The notes under the pieces were generated by a model. That model saw only the letters and a program-made list of their open reading frames with translations. It made no database searches and was not told where the DNA came from. This document shows positions 25,841 to 33,590 of a DNA stretch of 64,000 nt, in pieces. The DNA is from CAG-411 sp050875145 (GTDB taxonomy: Bacteria > Bacillota > Clostridia > Lachnospirales > Lachnospiraceae), in the NCBI GenBank assembly GCA_050875145.1, contig JBNMLH010000014.1:33370-97369 (forward strand). Direction: 5' to 3'. The number at the start of each line of letters is the position of its first letter. Positions within the stretch are counted from its first letter, which is position 1. The translations under genes were made by a program, and so were the position numbers.

Positions 25841-26011
25841 TTACTAGGTGTTTGCGAAACTCTCAATAAACTACATTTTATTTGTGCAACTTTACATATC
25901 AAGGTGCCTTATGTACCGCTACGAGTGTCGGGCAGCAAGAGCGTGCCTTGTGTTGATATGTAAGTTTTGCACAAAAATTCATAGAATAAATTGAGTTTCC
26001 CAATTACCTAA
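25841..26011. repeat. Imperfect inverted-repeat element of about 170 bp
   Basis: The left arm (25841-25912, with GCGAAACTCTC, TTTGTGCAAC and TTTACATATCAA) is matched in reverse by the right arm (25943-26011, TTGATATGTAAGTTTTGCAC...TTGAGTTTCCC...CCTAATC). The centre is a GC-richer loop (25913-25942). It fills the region upstream of the YitT gene and looks like a miniature non-coding element or a long RNA hairpin. Confidence 0.7.
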
Positions 26012-26051
26012 TCACCGCTATAACTATCCAGAATATCGTCCTTAATGTCTT

Positions 26052-26109
26052 ATCATGTGCAACCTGCACTTAAAACACAGGCATGGCAGTGCAGGTTGCA
26101 TATGATGAG
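26052..26109. repeat. 20-bp hairpin
   Basis: TATCATGTGCAACCTGCACT at 26052-26071 pairs with 26088-26107 at 19 of 20 positions. It has no T-run at either end, so it is not a normal terminator. Role unknown. Confidence 0.6.
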
Positions 26110-26165
26110 CCGAAACCTTTGAATAGCTATATATTTACTATATAAGATTATGAGAGAAAAAACAA

Positions 26166-26204
26166 CTAGAGAATATACGCATTACTATTTTGTATATTCT
26201 CTAG
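26166..26204 (-). terminator. Terminator after the 608-residue protein gene
   Basis: CTAGAGAATATAC (26166-26178) pairs exactly with GTATATTCTCTAG (26192-26204); on the minus strand TTGTTTTTTC follows. Confidence 0.85.
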
Positions 26205-26247
26205 GCAAATCCAATCTTTATATAATTTTCAGCATAGCTTCCGTTTC

Positions 26248-28074
26248 TTATAGTTCATTGTCATAATCATCTATATTATAATCATCATTACTATAATCTT
26301 CATCATCAAATGAGAAATCATCTAAACTATCATCATCTTCTAATGAGAAGGAATCTGTGTTATCACTTCCGCCTATCCAATTACTAGATGTAGAGGAATC
26401 TAACCCCAAAAGAGAACCAAATAAAGAAACAAAACTTTCTACCTTCTCCTCTAATGCTCTTACTGCATCCTGATCAATAGTGTCCTTATATTTTTCAAGT
26501 TGTTCAGCGTTATTAATCGAATAACTCTCTCCCTTCGGTGGATAAGATACTTTGTCACATTCTTTCATATTCTGGCTATACTCAATCTTACCAACACTTT
26601 GTCCAGCGAGGATTGCTTCTAGAACAGCCTTTTGTTCCTTTTCACCACCATTTAATGTAAGTTTTATATTACTGTCCTCTAACTGGACCATACTGTCACC
26701 ATTATATTCTAGGGTAAAGTTACCATTATAGGAACCATACTCCTCATCAACCAATGCAACCTCATCAAAACTTAATTTTACACTATTTTCACTTTCTTTA
26801 TCCTCTTTCGATGTAAAAATAATGTCTCCTTTATATCCTTTTTTCTCTTTTGTACGATTTCCAGTCAAAACAAAATCATCTGTATCATTTCCAGTTGCCC
26901 CAGCTTCAAAATAGTCCGTCTTTCCGTTGCTTAGCATGTGGTAATATAAAGTAGATGCATTTTCTTCTCCATCGCCTTTGGAACTAAAATCTCTTCCTAG
27001 GATATTTCCCTGTTTGTCAATCCAAACATTCATAACTACTGTATTGTTACTCTCAGCCTCTTCCTTCTCTGTCTCATCTATTGCTTTTTTTAATTTCTCA
27101 ATCCCTTTCTCATACTCTTTCTCTGTACATGCCTCTAATCGAACCAATTCTTTCTTTAATTTCTTATCTTTAGAAGCAGTGTCCACTAACTTTTCTAACA
27201 TTTTCTGTGCATCTTTTTCTGTGATTGTAATGGTTACTTTTGTCGCTTTTTTTGCTGTGCCAGAAACTGTATATTTCACATTTTTTTCCAGTTTAACATC
27301 CTTTAATCCTTCGCAAACCGTCTTTCCATATTTGGAAATCAACTCAGCTACCAACGTTTTAGAGGTAGGTTTGTCCAAATAATTGCCATAAAACTTTTTC
27401 AAAGAGTTAAAATATGCATCTACATTTTCATTTTCCTTTTCTTTTGCCATATCTTGCATAGAAGTAAATAAATAGGCTGAACTAATCTGTGGAATTTGAA
27501 TATAGGTATCTCCATATTTTTCTTTTCCTATATTCATAAACATATTTGCTCCAATAAATGACTCTCCGCCAAGCTTTAATTCCATATCTACCTGCTCAGC
27601 ACTATTTTTTAAATCTGCTGTGATGCCTGTATTTAATTCTAAAGGAAATAACGTATCCAATCCCAACATACTTGTGTATGTATCATCTACAGAAACTTTA
27701 AGAGCAACCGAATTTTTCATGGTCTTTTTCTTTTGTACTTCCATAAGTTCCACTTGTTTTCCATAAGAATCTGCAATTTGCTTCGCCTTTTTTTCAATAT
27801 TACTAATCTCCGTCTTTAAATAATACTCTTTCGGACTTAAAGCAGACATAAATATTTGATTTCGAACGCTGGTATTTAAAGTAATCATTGATGCACCTGC
27901 TATGATTATAACAAGCAATGCTACTACAACCGTCGCAATCATTTTGCCTTTTTTGTTTGATCCTTTCCCACTTTTGGTACCTGTCGAATCCATAAGTGGT
28001 GACACACCGTTTCCTGATTGATTTTGACCATTTACATTTTGATCAAAATTTTGTTCTTGCTTTTGTTCGTTCAT
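26248..28074 (-). CDS. Single-pass membrane protein with acidic tail, unrecognised
   Basis: 608 residues: a Gln/Asn/Gly-rich cytoplasmic N-terminus, one membrane helix (MIATVVVALLVIIIAGASMI, about 45-64), a large Lys/Glu-rich extracellular domain and a C-terminal tail from about 560 that is mostly Asp, Ser, Tyr and Asn. The extracellular part resembles the layout of LppX/LolA-like or DUF-type surface proteins, but I recognise no family. GGAGAG precedes the ATG. It is divergent from an ECF sigma gene across 384 bases, so it is a possible target of that sigma factor; this is an inference. Confidence 0.7.
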   Translation of the reverse strand: MNEQKQEQNFDQNVNGQNQSGNGVSPLMDSTGTKSGKGSNKKGKMIATVVVALLVIIIAGASMITLNTSVRNQIFMSALSPKEYYLKTEISNIEKKAKQIADSYGKQVELMEVQKKKTMKNSVALKVSVDDTYTSMLGLDTLFPLELNTGITADLKNSAEQVDMELKLGGESFIGANMFMNIGKEKYGDTYIQIPQISSAYLFTSMQDMAKEKENENVDAYFNSLKKFYGNYLDKPTSKTLVAELISKYGKTVCEGLKDVKLEKNVKYTVSGTAKKATKVTITITEKDAQKMLEKLVDTASKDKKLKKELVRLEACTEKEYEKGIEKLKKAIDETEKEEAESNNTVVMNVWIDKQGNILGRDFSSKGDGEENASTLYYHMLSNGKTDYFEAGATGNDTDDFVLTGNRTKEKKGYKGDIIFTSKEDKESENSVKLSFDEVALVDEEYGSYNGNFTLEYNGDSMVQLEDSNIKLTLNGGEKEQKAVLEAILAGQSVGKIEYSQNMKECDKVSYPPKGESYSINNAEQLEKYKDTIDQDAVRALEEKVESFVSLFGSLLGLDSSTSSNWIGGSDNTDSFSLEDDDSLDDFSFDDEDYSNDDYNIDDYDNEL

Positions 28075-28118
28075 TTTTTCTCTCCTTCATTTTTTCTTAC
28101 TGTTTTTCACAACAATTT

Positions 28119-28148
28119 AGATTACCATAAATAAAGCAATCTTGTCAA
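28119..28148 (-). promoter_or_regulatory. Promoter of the 608-residue protein gene
   Basis: TTGACA (28143-28148), 18-base spacer, TAATCT (28119-28124) on the minus strand, about 45 bases before the ATG. Confidence 0.7.
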
Positions 28149-28458
28149 TAATATTTATGTTTTTTAACTAAGAATATTCCTTTTTATTTTTTTCAATAAA
28201 AATATACATTATCTATTTTTTACAGCAAAATTCCATGTTACTATACAACTTATGATAAAATGATTAAGAACGTCAGATAACTACGCATATTTACAAAACA
28301 ACTTTTCTTTCATTTCCTAATAATAGATACATATACTTTTTTCAAAATATGGAAACATAAAAATGAACCTTTTCTCTGTTTGTAACCAATATATTTATGT
28401 AAGGGTAAAAGATATTCCCTTTTAATTAGACGTCTACTTAATATTATGGAGAATGCTT
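28149..28458. other. Divergent intergenic region
   Basis: AT-rich region between the acidic-tailed membrane protein and the ECF sigma gene. It holds TGAACC (near 28364) and TGTAACC (28381-28387), which recall the AAC core of ECF -35 elements, but no matching -10 was found at normal spacing. No coding frame or strong hairpin was seen. Confidence 0.4.
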
Positions 28459-28983
28459 ATGAACAAAGAACAATTAGAAAACTATATTAAAGATTATGGC
28501 AAAGAAATTTATTCTTTTTGTAAAGCACTGACAAAAAACAAAACCGATGCAGATGATTTATATCAGGATACTTTTCTAAAAGCCATTGAATTAAACAACA
28601 TTGATACAAATAGGAATCCCAAAAGCTATCTGCTTGGCATTGCTGTAAACTTATGGCGAAGCAAAAAACGAAGATATGCAAGAAGAGAACGTATTGCTCC
28701 TATGCAGTCCTTATCGGAGGATGCATCTATAGAGCAACTTCCCGTATCTTCTAAGTCTTTAGATGAACTGATGATAGAGAAAATGGAAAAAGAAAAAGTT
28801 CGGACAATTATTGAAGGTTTACCAGAAAAAATGAAACTCGTTATTTTACTCTATTATATGGATGAATTAACATTAAAAGAAATTGCACAAATTTTAAAAA
28901 TTCCCAGCGGCACTGTAAAAAGCAGATTACATCAGGCCAGAAAAAAAATCACAAAGGAAATGGAGGTATATAGAAATGAATAA
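28459..28983 (+). CDS. ECF-type RNA polymerase sigma factor
   Basis: 174 residues with sigma region 2 (SFCKALTKNKTDADDLYQDTFLKA, then NPKSYLLGIAVNLWRSKKRR) and region 4 (LPEKMKLVILLYYMDELTLKEIAQILKIPSGTVKSRLHQARK). These recruit RNA polymerase to a specific promoter set, usually after release from an anti-sigma factor. The ATG at 28459 lies seven bases after GGAG and is preferred over one six bases upstream. It overlaps the next gene by eight bases, the usual sign of a sigma/anti-sigma pair. Confidence 0.92.
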   Translation: MNKEQLENYIKDYGKEIYSFCKALTKNKTDADDLYQDTFLKAIELNNIDTNRNPKSYLLGIAVNLWRSKKRRYARRERIAPMQSLSEDASIEQLPVSSKSLDELMIEKMEKEKVRTIIEGLPEKMKLVILLYYMDELTLKEIAQILKIPSGTVKSRLHQARKKITKEMEVYRNE

Positions 28984-30124
28984 TAACATTGATGATTTAT
29001 TAAAACAAGCCCTTACACCCACAGAAGAACCTGATTTTTGGGTAAACCAAAAAATTATAAACAGTATGAATCAGAAAGGAAGCAAAACTATGAAAAAATT
29101 CAAAAAAATCCCTGTTCTATTAGGTTTAACCTGTGCTCTTTGTGTTGGTGCAACAACAACTTATGCTGCATATCATTATTTATCACCTGCCACAGTAGCA
29201 AAAAAAATGGATAATAACAAATTATCGGATGCTTTTAAAGGCAAACATTCCATCGAAATAAACCAAACACAACACTTTAAAGATTATGATATTACACTAC
29301 TTGGTATCACCTCTGGTAAAAATTTGTCTGAATACTTCAAGGACAACAAATTAGTATCGGAACGCACTTACAGTGTTGTAGCGATTAAAACGACAGATAA
29401 CAAAACCTTATCCAAAGATGAGTGGTACGAAAAGAACTTTCTGGTATCTCCTTATATTCAAGGATTTGAGCCTTGGAAAGTCAACTCTTTCACATTAGAT
29501 GGTGGTTACGAACAGTTCGTAGAGGATAATACCTTGTATCGTATCACAGAATGCGATAATATTGAAAAGTTTGCCGACCACACTATTTATCTTGGCATTT
29601 CCGATACTACCTTTTTCGAAAAAGACGCGTTTACTTATGATGAGAAAACAGGCAAAATCGCAAGAAATAAAAAATATACTGGCGTAAATGCACTGTTTAC
29701 ACTTCCAATTGATAAAAGTAAGGCAAATGCAGATGAAGTAAAACAATTTATGAAAAAATTGGAGAAATCAGACTCTAAAACAGAAGCAGATAACACAGAT
29801 TCTACGGATAAGTCTATAGAAAAATGGGTTGCTAAGATTACACCTGAAAACATTGATCAGTATGCTGATGTAATAAAAGATTCGGTTCAAACAATCACAC
29901 CAAAAAATGGGGTAGCTCGTTACAGTTATGAAGACAAAAAAACAGGACGAAACATTGTAGGCAGCGTTTATCCAGAATATGATTTTACAGATAACAAAAT
30001 CGGTATGTCTGAACACTTCGGTTATAGTTATAATGAAGCAGGACTAAGCAGCCTATGGTTAGAAACCTATTCTTTAAATAAAGATGGTACTATTACAGTA
30101 GCAATTTATACTCCAAAACAATAA
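28976..30124 (+). CDS. Putative transmembrane anti-sigma factor
   Basis: 382 residues: a cytoplasmic N-terminal segment of about 45 residues (MNNNIDDLLKQALTPTEEPDFWVNQKI...), one membrane helix (IPVLLGLTCALCVGATTTYAA) and a large extracellular domain rich in Asp, Lys and Tyr. The overlap with the sigma gene and the topology fit an anti-sigma factor that senses an outside signal. I do not recognise the extracellular domain, and no classical zinc motif (HxxxCxxC) is present in the N-terminus. Confidence 0.7.
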   Translation: MNNNIDDLLKQALTPTEEPDFWVNQKIINSMNQKGSKTMKKFKKIPVLLGLTCALCVGATTTYAAYHYLSPATVAKKMDNNKLSDAFKGKHSIEINQTQHFKDYDITLLGITSGKNLSEYFKDNKLVSERTYSVVAIKTTDNKTLSKDEWYEKNFLVSPYIQGFEPWKVNSFTLDGGYEQFVEDNTLYRITECDNIEKFADHTIYLGISDTTFFEKDAFTYDEKTGKIARNKKYTGVNALFTLPIDKSKANADEVKQFMKKLEKSDSKTEADNTDSTDKSIEKWVAKITPENIDQYADVIKDSVQTITPKNGVARYSYEDKKTGRNIVGSVYPEYDFTDNKIGMSEHFGYSYNEAGLSSLWLETYSLNKDGTITVAIYTPKQ

Positions 30125-30140
30125 ACAAACTATCTTTTAT

Positions 30141-30182
30141 ATGCGCAAGTAACAAAGCGGATTGCGAATATTCTTGACATAT
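30141..30182 (+). repeat. Dispersed 40-bp repeat, copy 1
   Basis: Reads ATGCGCAAGTAACAAAG then CGGATTGCGAATATT and CTTGACAT. It closely matches, in opposite orientation, the copies at 41776-41819 and 62573-62608. It lies just after the anti-sigma gene and before a terminator. Confidence 0.75.
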
Positions 30183-30183
30183 G

Positions 30184-30218
30184 AATAGGGATGCCACATT
30201 GTAAGTGACATCCCTATT
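30184..30218. terminator. Bidirectional terminator
   Basis: AATAGGGATGCCAC (30184-30197) pairs with GTGACATCCCTATT (30205-30218) between the convergent anti-sigma and permease genes. Confidence 0.8.
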
Positions 30219-30221
30219 TTG

Positions 30222-32696
30222 CTATTCTGCACCTTTTAATGCCTCTACCATATCAAGGTTCTTAATTCGTTTGGAAAACATAAAACTAACAAGCATAGAT
30301 ACGACTAAAACAAGTATTCCCGAAGTAATATAACTGGATGGATGAATCATCAGGTTATAATCAAAGTTTTCTCCATTACTATTCATCATAGCATTTAAAC
30401 TTGCCTTACCCAATGGTGCTCCTAGTAAAATTCCAATTACTGACAACCAGATATTTTGAATGCTTAATATCTTTCTTATCTGTGCCGATTGCAAACCAAG
30501 CACTTTCAAGGTAGCAAATTCCTTTACGCGTTCATGGAACGACAGATTTCCTGAATTATATAGCACTACAACAATCAAAATAGTTGAAAATACCAGCATC
30601 ATAACTACCATCATATTAACAGATTCCATACCAGTTCTATACGCCGCCTCCATATCCTTTTTGCTACTAACTCCCGTTACATAGTCCAAATTGTCATAAG
30701 CGGTTAAGTCTTCATCACTACACAACATAGATGGGGTAAACTGCGCTCCTGTCTTTTCAAAATCTTCTCTAAGATATGCAATTCCCTGTGTTTCCGGACT
30801 TTGATAAATCACTCCAACCTTTGCTTTATACCATTCATTCTTAGAATAGATATGCCAATAAAAAGTATCTCCAGCCTTCAAGCCCATATCTGCAGAAAGC
30901 TTTCGACTCAATCCCACGCAACCTTTTGGCAAGCGAATGACCTTTTGCTTTGTATCTACAATATTATACAAGCCTTTTCCCTCTAATACAGTAAGACTTT
31001 CTTTTTTCTTTTGGTCGGAAGAAGCATTCGGTTTCTTTGCAATTTCAATCTGGTCAGACATAACAAGTTCCCCAGATACCTTATTGGATAAGTCATCTAC
31101 CTTTTTCAGGCTTACATCCTGTGATAGCTTCATCTGATATGCCGCCGGCTGTATTTTTTGAAAATTCAAATCCACCATATCATCTACAAGCAGATTACAT
31201 GCTGTTCCATATACCATCAAAAGCATGCCAACCGCGGTTCCAATTATCCCCATCAATACACGAAGCTTCGCTCTGGATATATCTCTTAAATTGTATTGCG
31301 TATTAAATCCCAATTTATCCCAAAATGGTAATCTTTCAAATAAGCATCGCTTTCCCTGCTTTGGTGCAGCCGGTCGAAGTGCTTCAGCAGGTTTCACTTT
31401 TAAAAGTCTCCGACAACTTATATAGGAGGCTGCTGCACATACAACTACTATAAGAACTGCTATTCCACAATAACTACTATCAAATCCAGCTTTTAATCCT
31501 GGTACAATATACCATTGTGCAAATAACTTTACCATAAACGGGCTTGCATAGAAAGTTCCCACAATCATTCCTACTATAACGCCAAGCAAAGAAATCCATG
31601 TACTATAACTGATATAGTGAAGAATTACTTTATGTTTTTTCATTCCCAATGCATTCATAGTTCCAATCTGTGTACGTTGCTTTTCCACCATTCGGTTCAT
31701 AGAAGTTGCTATTACAAGAACAGCTATTCCAACAAATATCACAACAAACATATACGAAAATGTTTCATGTTGAGAAATTTCACTATTGAGTCTTGCAATC
31801 CCCATAATAGAATCTTCATCAACCATCGCTGCATAATTATCATCTATCGCTTTTGCAATCTCTTCCTCTCTTGTAAGTGCAGAACCATCGGTTGTCTTTA
31901 CCAACATTTGCGTATATGGCATAATGTCTGCAAGTTTTTCTTCCTCCATTTTGTCTACCGCCGCATACAGCATATCTTGTGTGATATCCTCTATTGTCAT
32001 TCCTTTCGCTGATAGCATTTTTAACTGCCCATCTAATACTTTTGTATTCTCTGCAACTTTCTTTGCTGTAATTTTTCCCTGTTCAATCATATGTAAAATA
32101 TATTCTTTTACTGGAAAGGCATCATAGGACATATACACAAATGCAATATGGCTCAAATCAGTATCTGTATCACTATCTGCAATACGATACTCATATTCCG
32201 CACTTTCAATCAATCCCTTAACCTTTTTTGAAAAAGTAATACCATTATATTCCACCTTAAAGGTATCGCCAACTTTAATGTTCCAACATTTTGCGAAAGC
32301 ATTTGTAAGCCAGATTCCCTTTGTATCCTTCGGATCAAAGGCTTCCCCTTTTATTACATATGGTTTATTTACAATATTCTGTCTCTCTAAATATATATCA
32401 ACCTGTGCTCCCTCGCACTCTGGAGCAGAACCTGTCACTGCCATACGAAGTCCTACATCTTTTACAAAGGAAAGATCTTTTACTTGATTCACATTTTCCT
32501 GCGTAAAGCCTTCTCCGTAAATCCATAGATCAGCCAGATTACAGTTTTTATGGAACGTTGCTCTTGATTTATTTTCACCAATCACATGTCCCTCCATCGT
32601 ACAAAACATTGTCATGGCTAAAAATGCCAGCAAAAAGATAGACAAAAACTGTCCCCAGTTCATTTTTAATTCCCGAAACATTTTTCGACGTAACAT
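30222..32696 (-). CDS. FtsX-like ABC transporter permease
   Basis: 824 residues with a MacB/FtsX architecture: an N-terminal helix (near residue 15-35), a large extracellular domain, three helices (about 315-430), a second extracellular domain and three C-terminal helices. The two FtsX cores are seen at MFVVIFVGIAVLVIATSMNRM and VVMMLVFSTILIVVVLYNSG. It pairs with the ATPase encoded immediately upstream; the ATG at 32696 shares a base with the ATPase stop (TAATG). Probably a lipoprotein or peptide exporter, or a signalling ABC system; substrate unknown. Confidence 0.88.
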   Translation of the reverse strand: MLRRKMFRELKMNWGQFLSIFLLAFLAMTMFCTMEGHVIGENKSRATFHKNCNLADLWIYGEGFTQENVNQVKDLSFVKDVGLRMAVTGSAPECEGAQVDIYLERQNIVNKPYVIKGEAFDPKDTKGIWLTNAFAKCWNIKVGDTFKVEYNGITFSKKVKGLIESAEYEYRIADSDTDTDLSHIAFVYMSYDAFPVKEYILHMIEQGKITAKKVAENTKVLDGQLKMLSAKGMTIEDITQDMLYAAVDKMEEEKLADIMPYTQMLVKTTDGSALTREEEIAKAIDDNYAAMVDEDSIMGIARLNSEISQHETFSYMFVVIFVGIAVLVIATSMNRMVEKQRTQIGTMNALGMKKHKVILHYISYSTWISLLGVIVGMIVGTFYASPFMVKLFAQWYIVPGLKAGFDSSYCGIAVLIVVVCAAASYISCRRLLKVKPAEALRPAAPKQGKRCLFERLPFWDKLGFNTQYNLRDISRAKLRVLMGIIGTAVGMLLMVYGTACNLLVDDMVDLNFQKIQPAAYQMKLSQDVSLKKVDDLSNKVSGELVMSDQIEIAKKPNASSDQKKKESLTVLEGKGLYNIVDTKQKVIRLPKGCVGLSRKLSADMGLKAGDTFYWHIYSKNEWYKAKVGVIYQSPETQGIAYLREDFEKTGAQFTPSMLCSDEDLTAYDNLDYVTGVSSKKDMEAAYRTGMESVNMMVVMMLVFSTILIVVVLYNSGNLSFHERVKEFATLKVLGLQSAQIRKILSIQNIWLSVIGILLGAPLGKASLNAMMNSNGENFDYNLMIHPSSYITSGILVLVVSMLVSFMFSKRIKNLDMVEALKGAE

Positions 32697-33394
32697 TACC
32701 AATCCACCTCCTTTACAGGCAATGGATTTTTATTGACTGTGTTTTCTTTTATCTTTCCATTTTTCATACGAATGACCCTATCAGCACATTTTGCAATATC
32801 TGCATTATGGGTAACTAAAATCACCGTCTTTCCCTCTTTTCTACACAACTTCTGAAGTAATTCCAATACCATAACTCCAGTTTCCGAATCAAGTGCACCT
32901 GTCGGTTCATCCCCCAATAAAATCTTAGGATTTTTTGCAAGTGCTCTGGCAATGGAAACTCTCTGCTGTTCTCCACCAGACATCTGTGAAGGGAATTTAT
33001 CTCTGCAATGATTCAGTCCTACTAAATGCAATAATTCATCTGCATCCCTCGCATTTTTGACAATACTTTTTGTCAACGCAATATTTTCATATGCGGTAAG
33101 GCTCGGCAATAAATTATAAAACTGAAAGATAAATCCAATAATGTCGGCACGATATGTACTAAGCTGTTTATCATTCATTTCTGACACTTTTTGTCCTGCC
33201 ACAAGAACTGTTCCCTCGGTTGGCTGATCCATCCCTCCTAGCATATTCAGTACCGTAGATTTTCCAGCACCTGACTGTCCCAGAATAACTACAAACTCTC
33301 CCTCTTCTATTTCAAAATTCACATGATCCACCGCTATCTGTAACCCTTCTCCGGTTCCATAGGTTTTGACAACATCCCGAAATTCTACTAACAT
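32696..33394 (-). CDS. LolD/MacB-type ABC transporter ATPase
   Basis: 232 residues with Walker A GQSGAGKST, Q-loop FQFYNLLPSLTAYEN, signature MSGGEQQRVSIARAL, Walker B ILLGDEPTGALD and the switch His in THNADIA. This is the ATPase class that drives FtsX-like permeases. The ATG at 33394 has GGAGG at seven to eight bases; the longer frame adds 20 residues with no ribosome site. Forms a two-gene exporter with the permease. Confidence 0.93.
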   Translation of the reverse strand: MLVEFRDVVKTYGTGEGLQIAVDHVNFEIEEGEFVVILGQSGAGKSTVLNMLGGMDQPTEGTVLVAGQKVSEMNDKQLSTYRADIIGFIFQFYNLLPSLTAYENIALTKSIVKNARDADELLHLVGLNHCRDKFPSQMSGGEQQRVSIARALAKNPKILLGDEPTGALDSETGVMVLELLQKLCRKEGKTVILVTHNADIAKCADRVIRMKNGKIKENTVNKNPLPVKEVDW

Positions 33395-33511
33395 ATTATT
33401 TCCTCCTGTTTTTTTAACATTGCAATTTTCGCTTTTGTTAGTTATCACTAACATATTATAACACAGTAAAATGAAATAACAAGTATCAATTAAATTTCAT
33501 TTCCTTCAAAT

Positions 33512-33562
33512 AAAAAGGTGAAGCAGTTCTCTCCTTCTTGAGGAACCTACTCCACCTTTTCG
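33512..33562 (-). terminator. Terminator after lon
   Basis: AAAAAGGTGAAGCAG near 33512 pairs with CTACTCCACCTTTTC near 33548-33562; on the minus strand a T-run follows the stem. Confidence 0.7.
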
Positions 33563-33590
33563 TACTCTTTATTCTTTTTTCGTTTTCTCT

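Noticed and set aside
28364..28387. ECF -35 motif (TGAACC/TGTAACC) before the sigma gene
   Set aside because: No -10 at normal spacing could be found, so autoregulation is not claimed.
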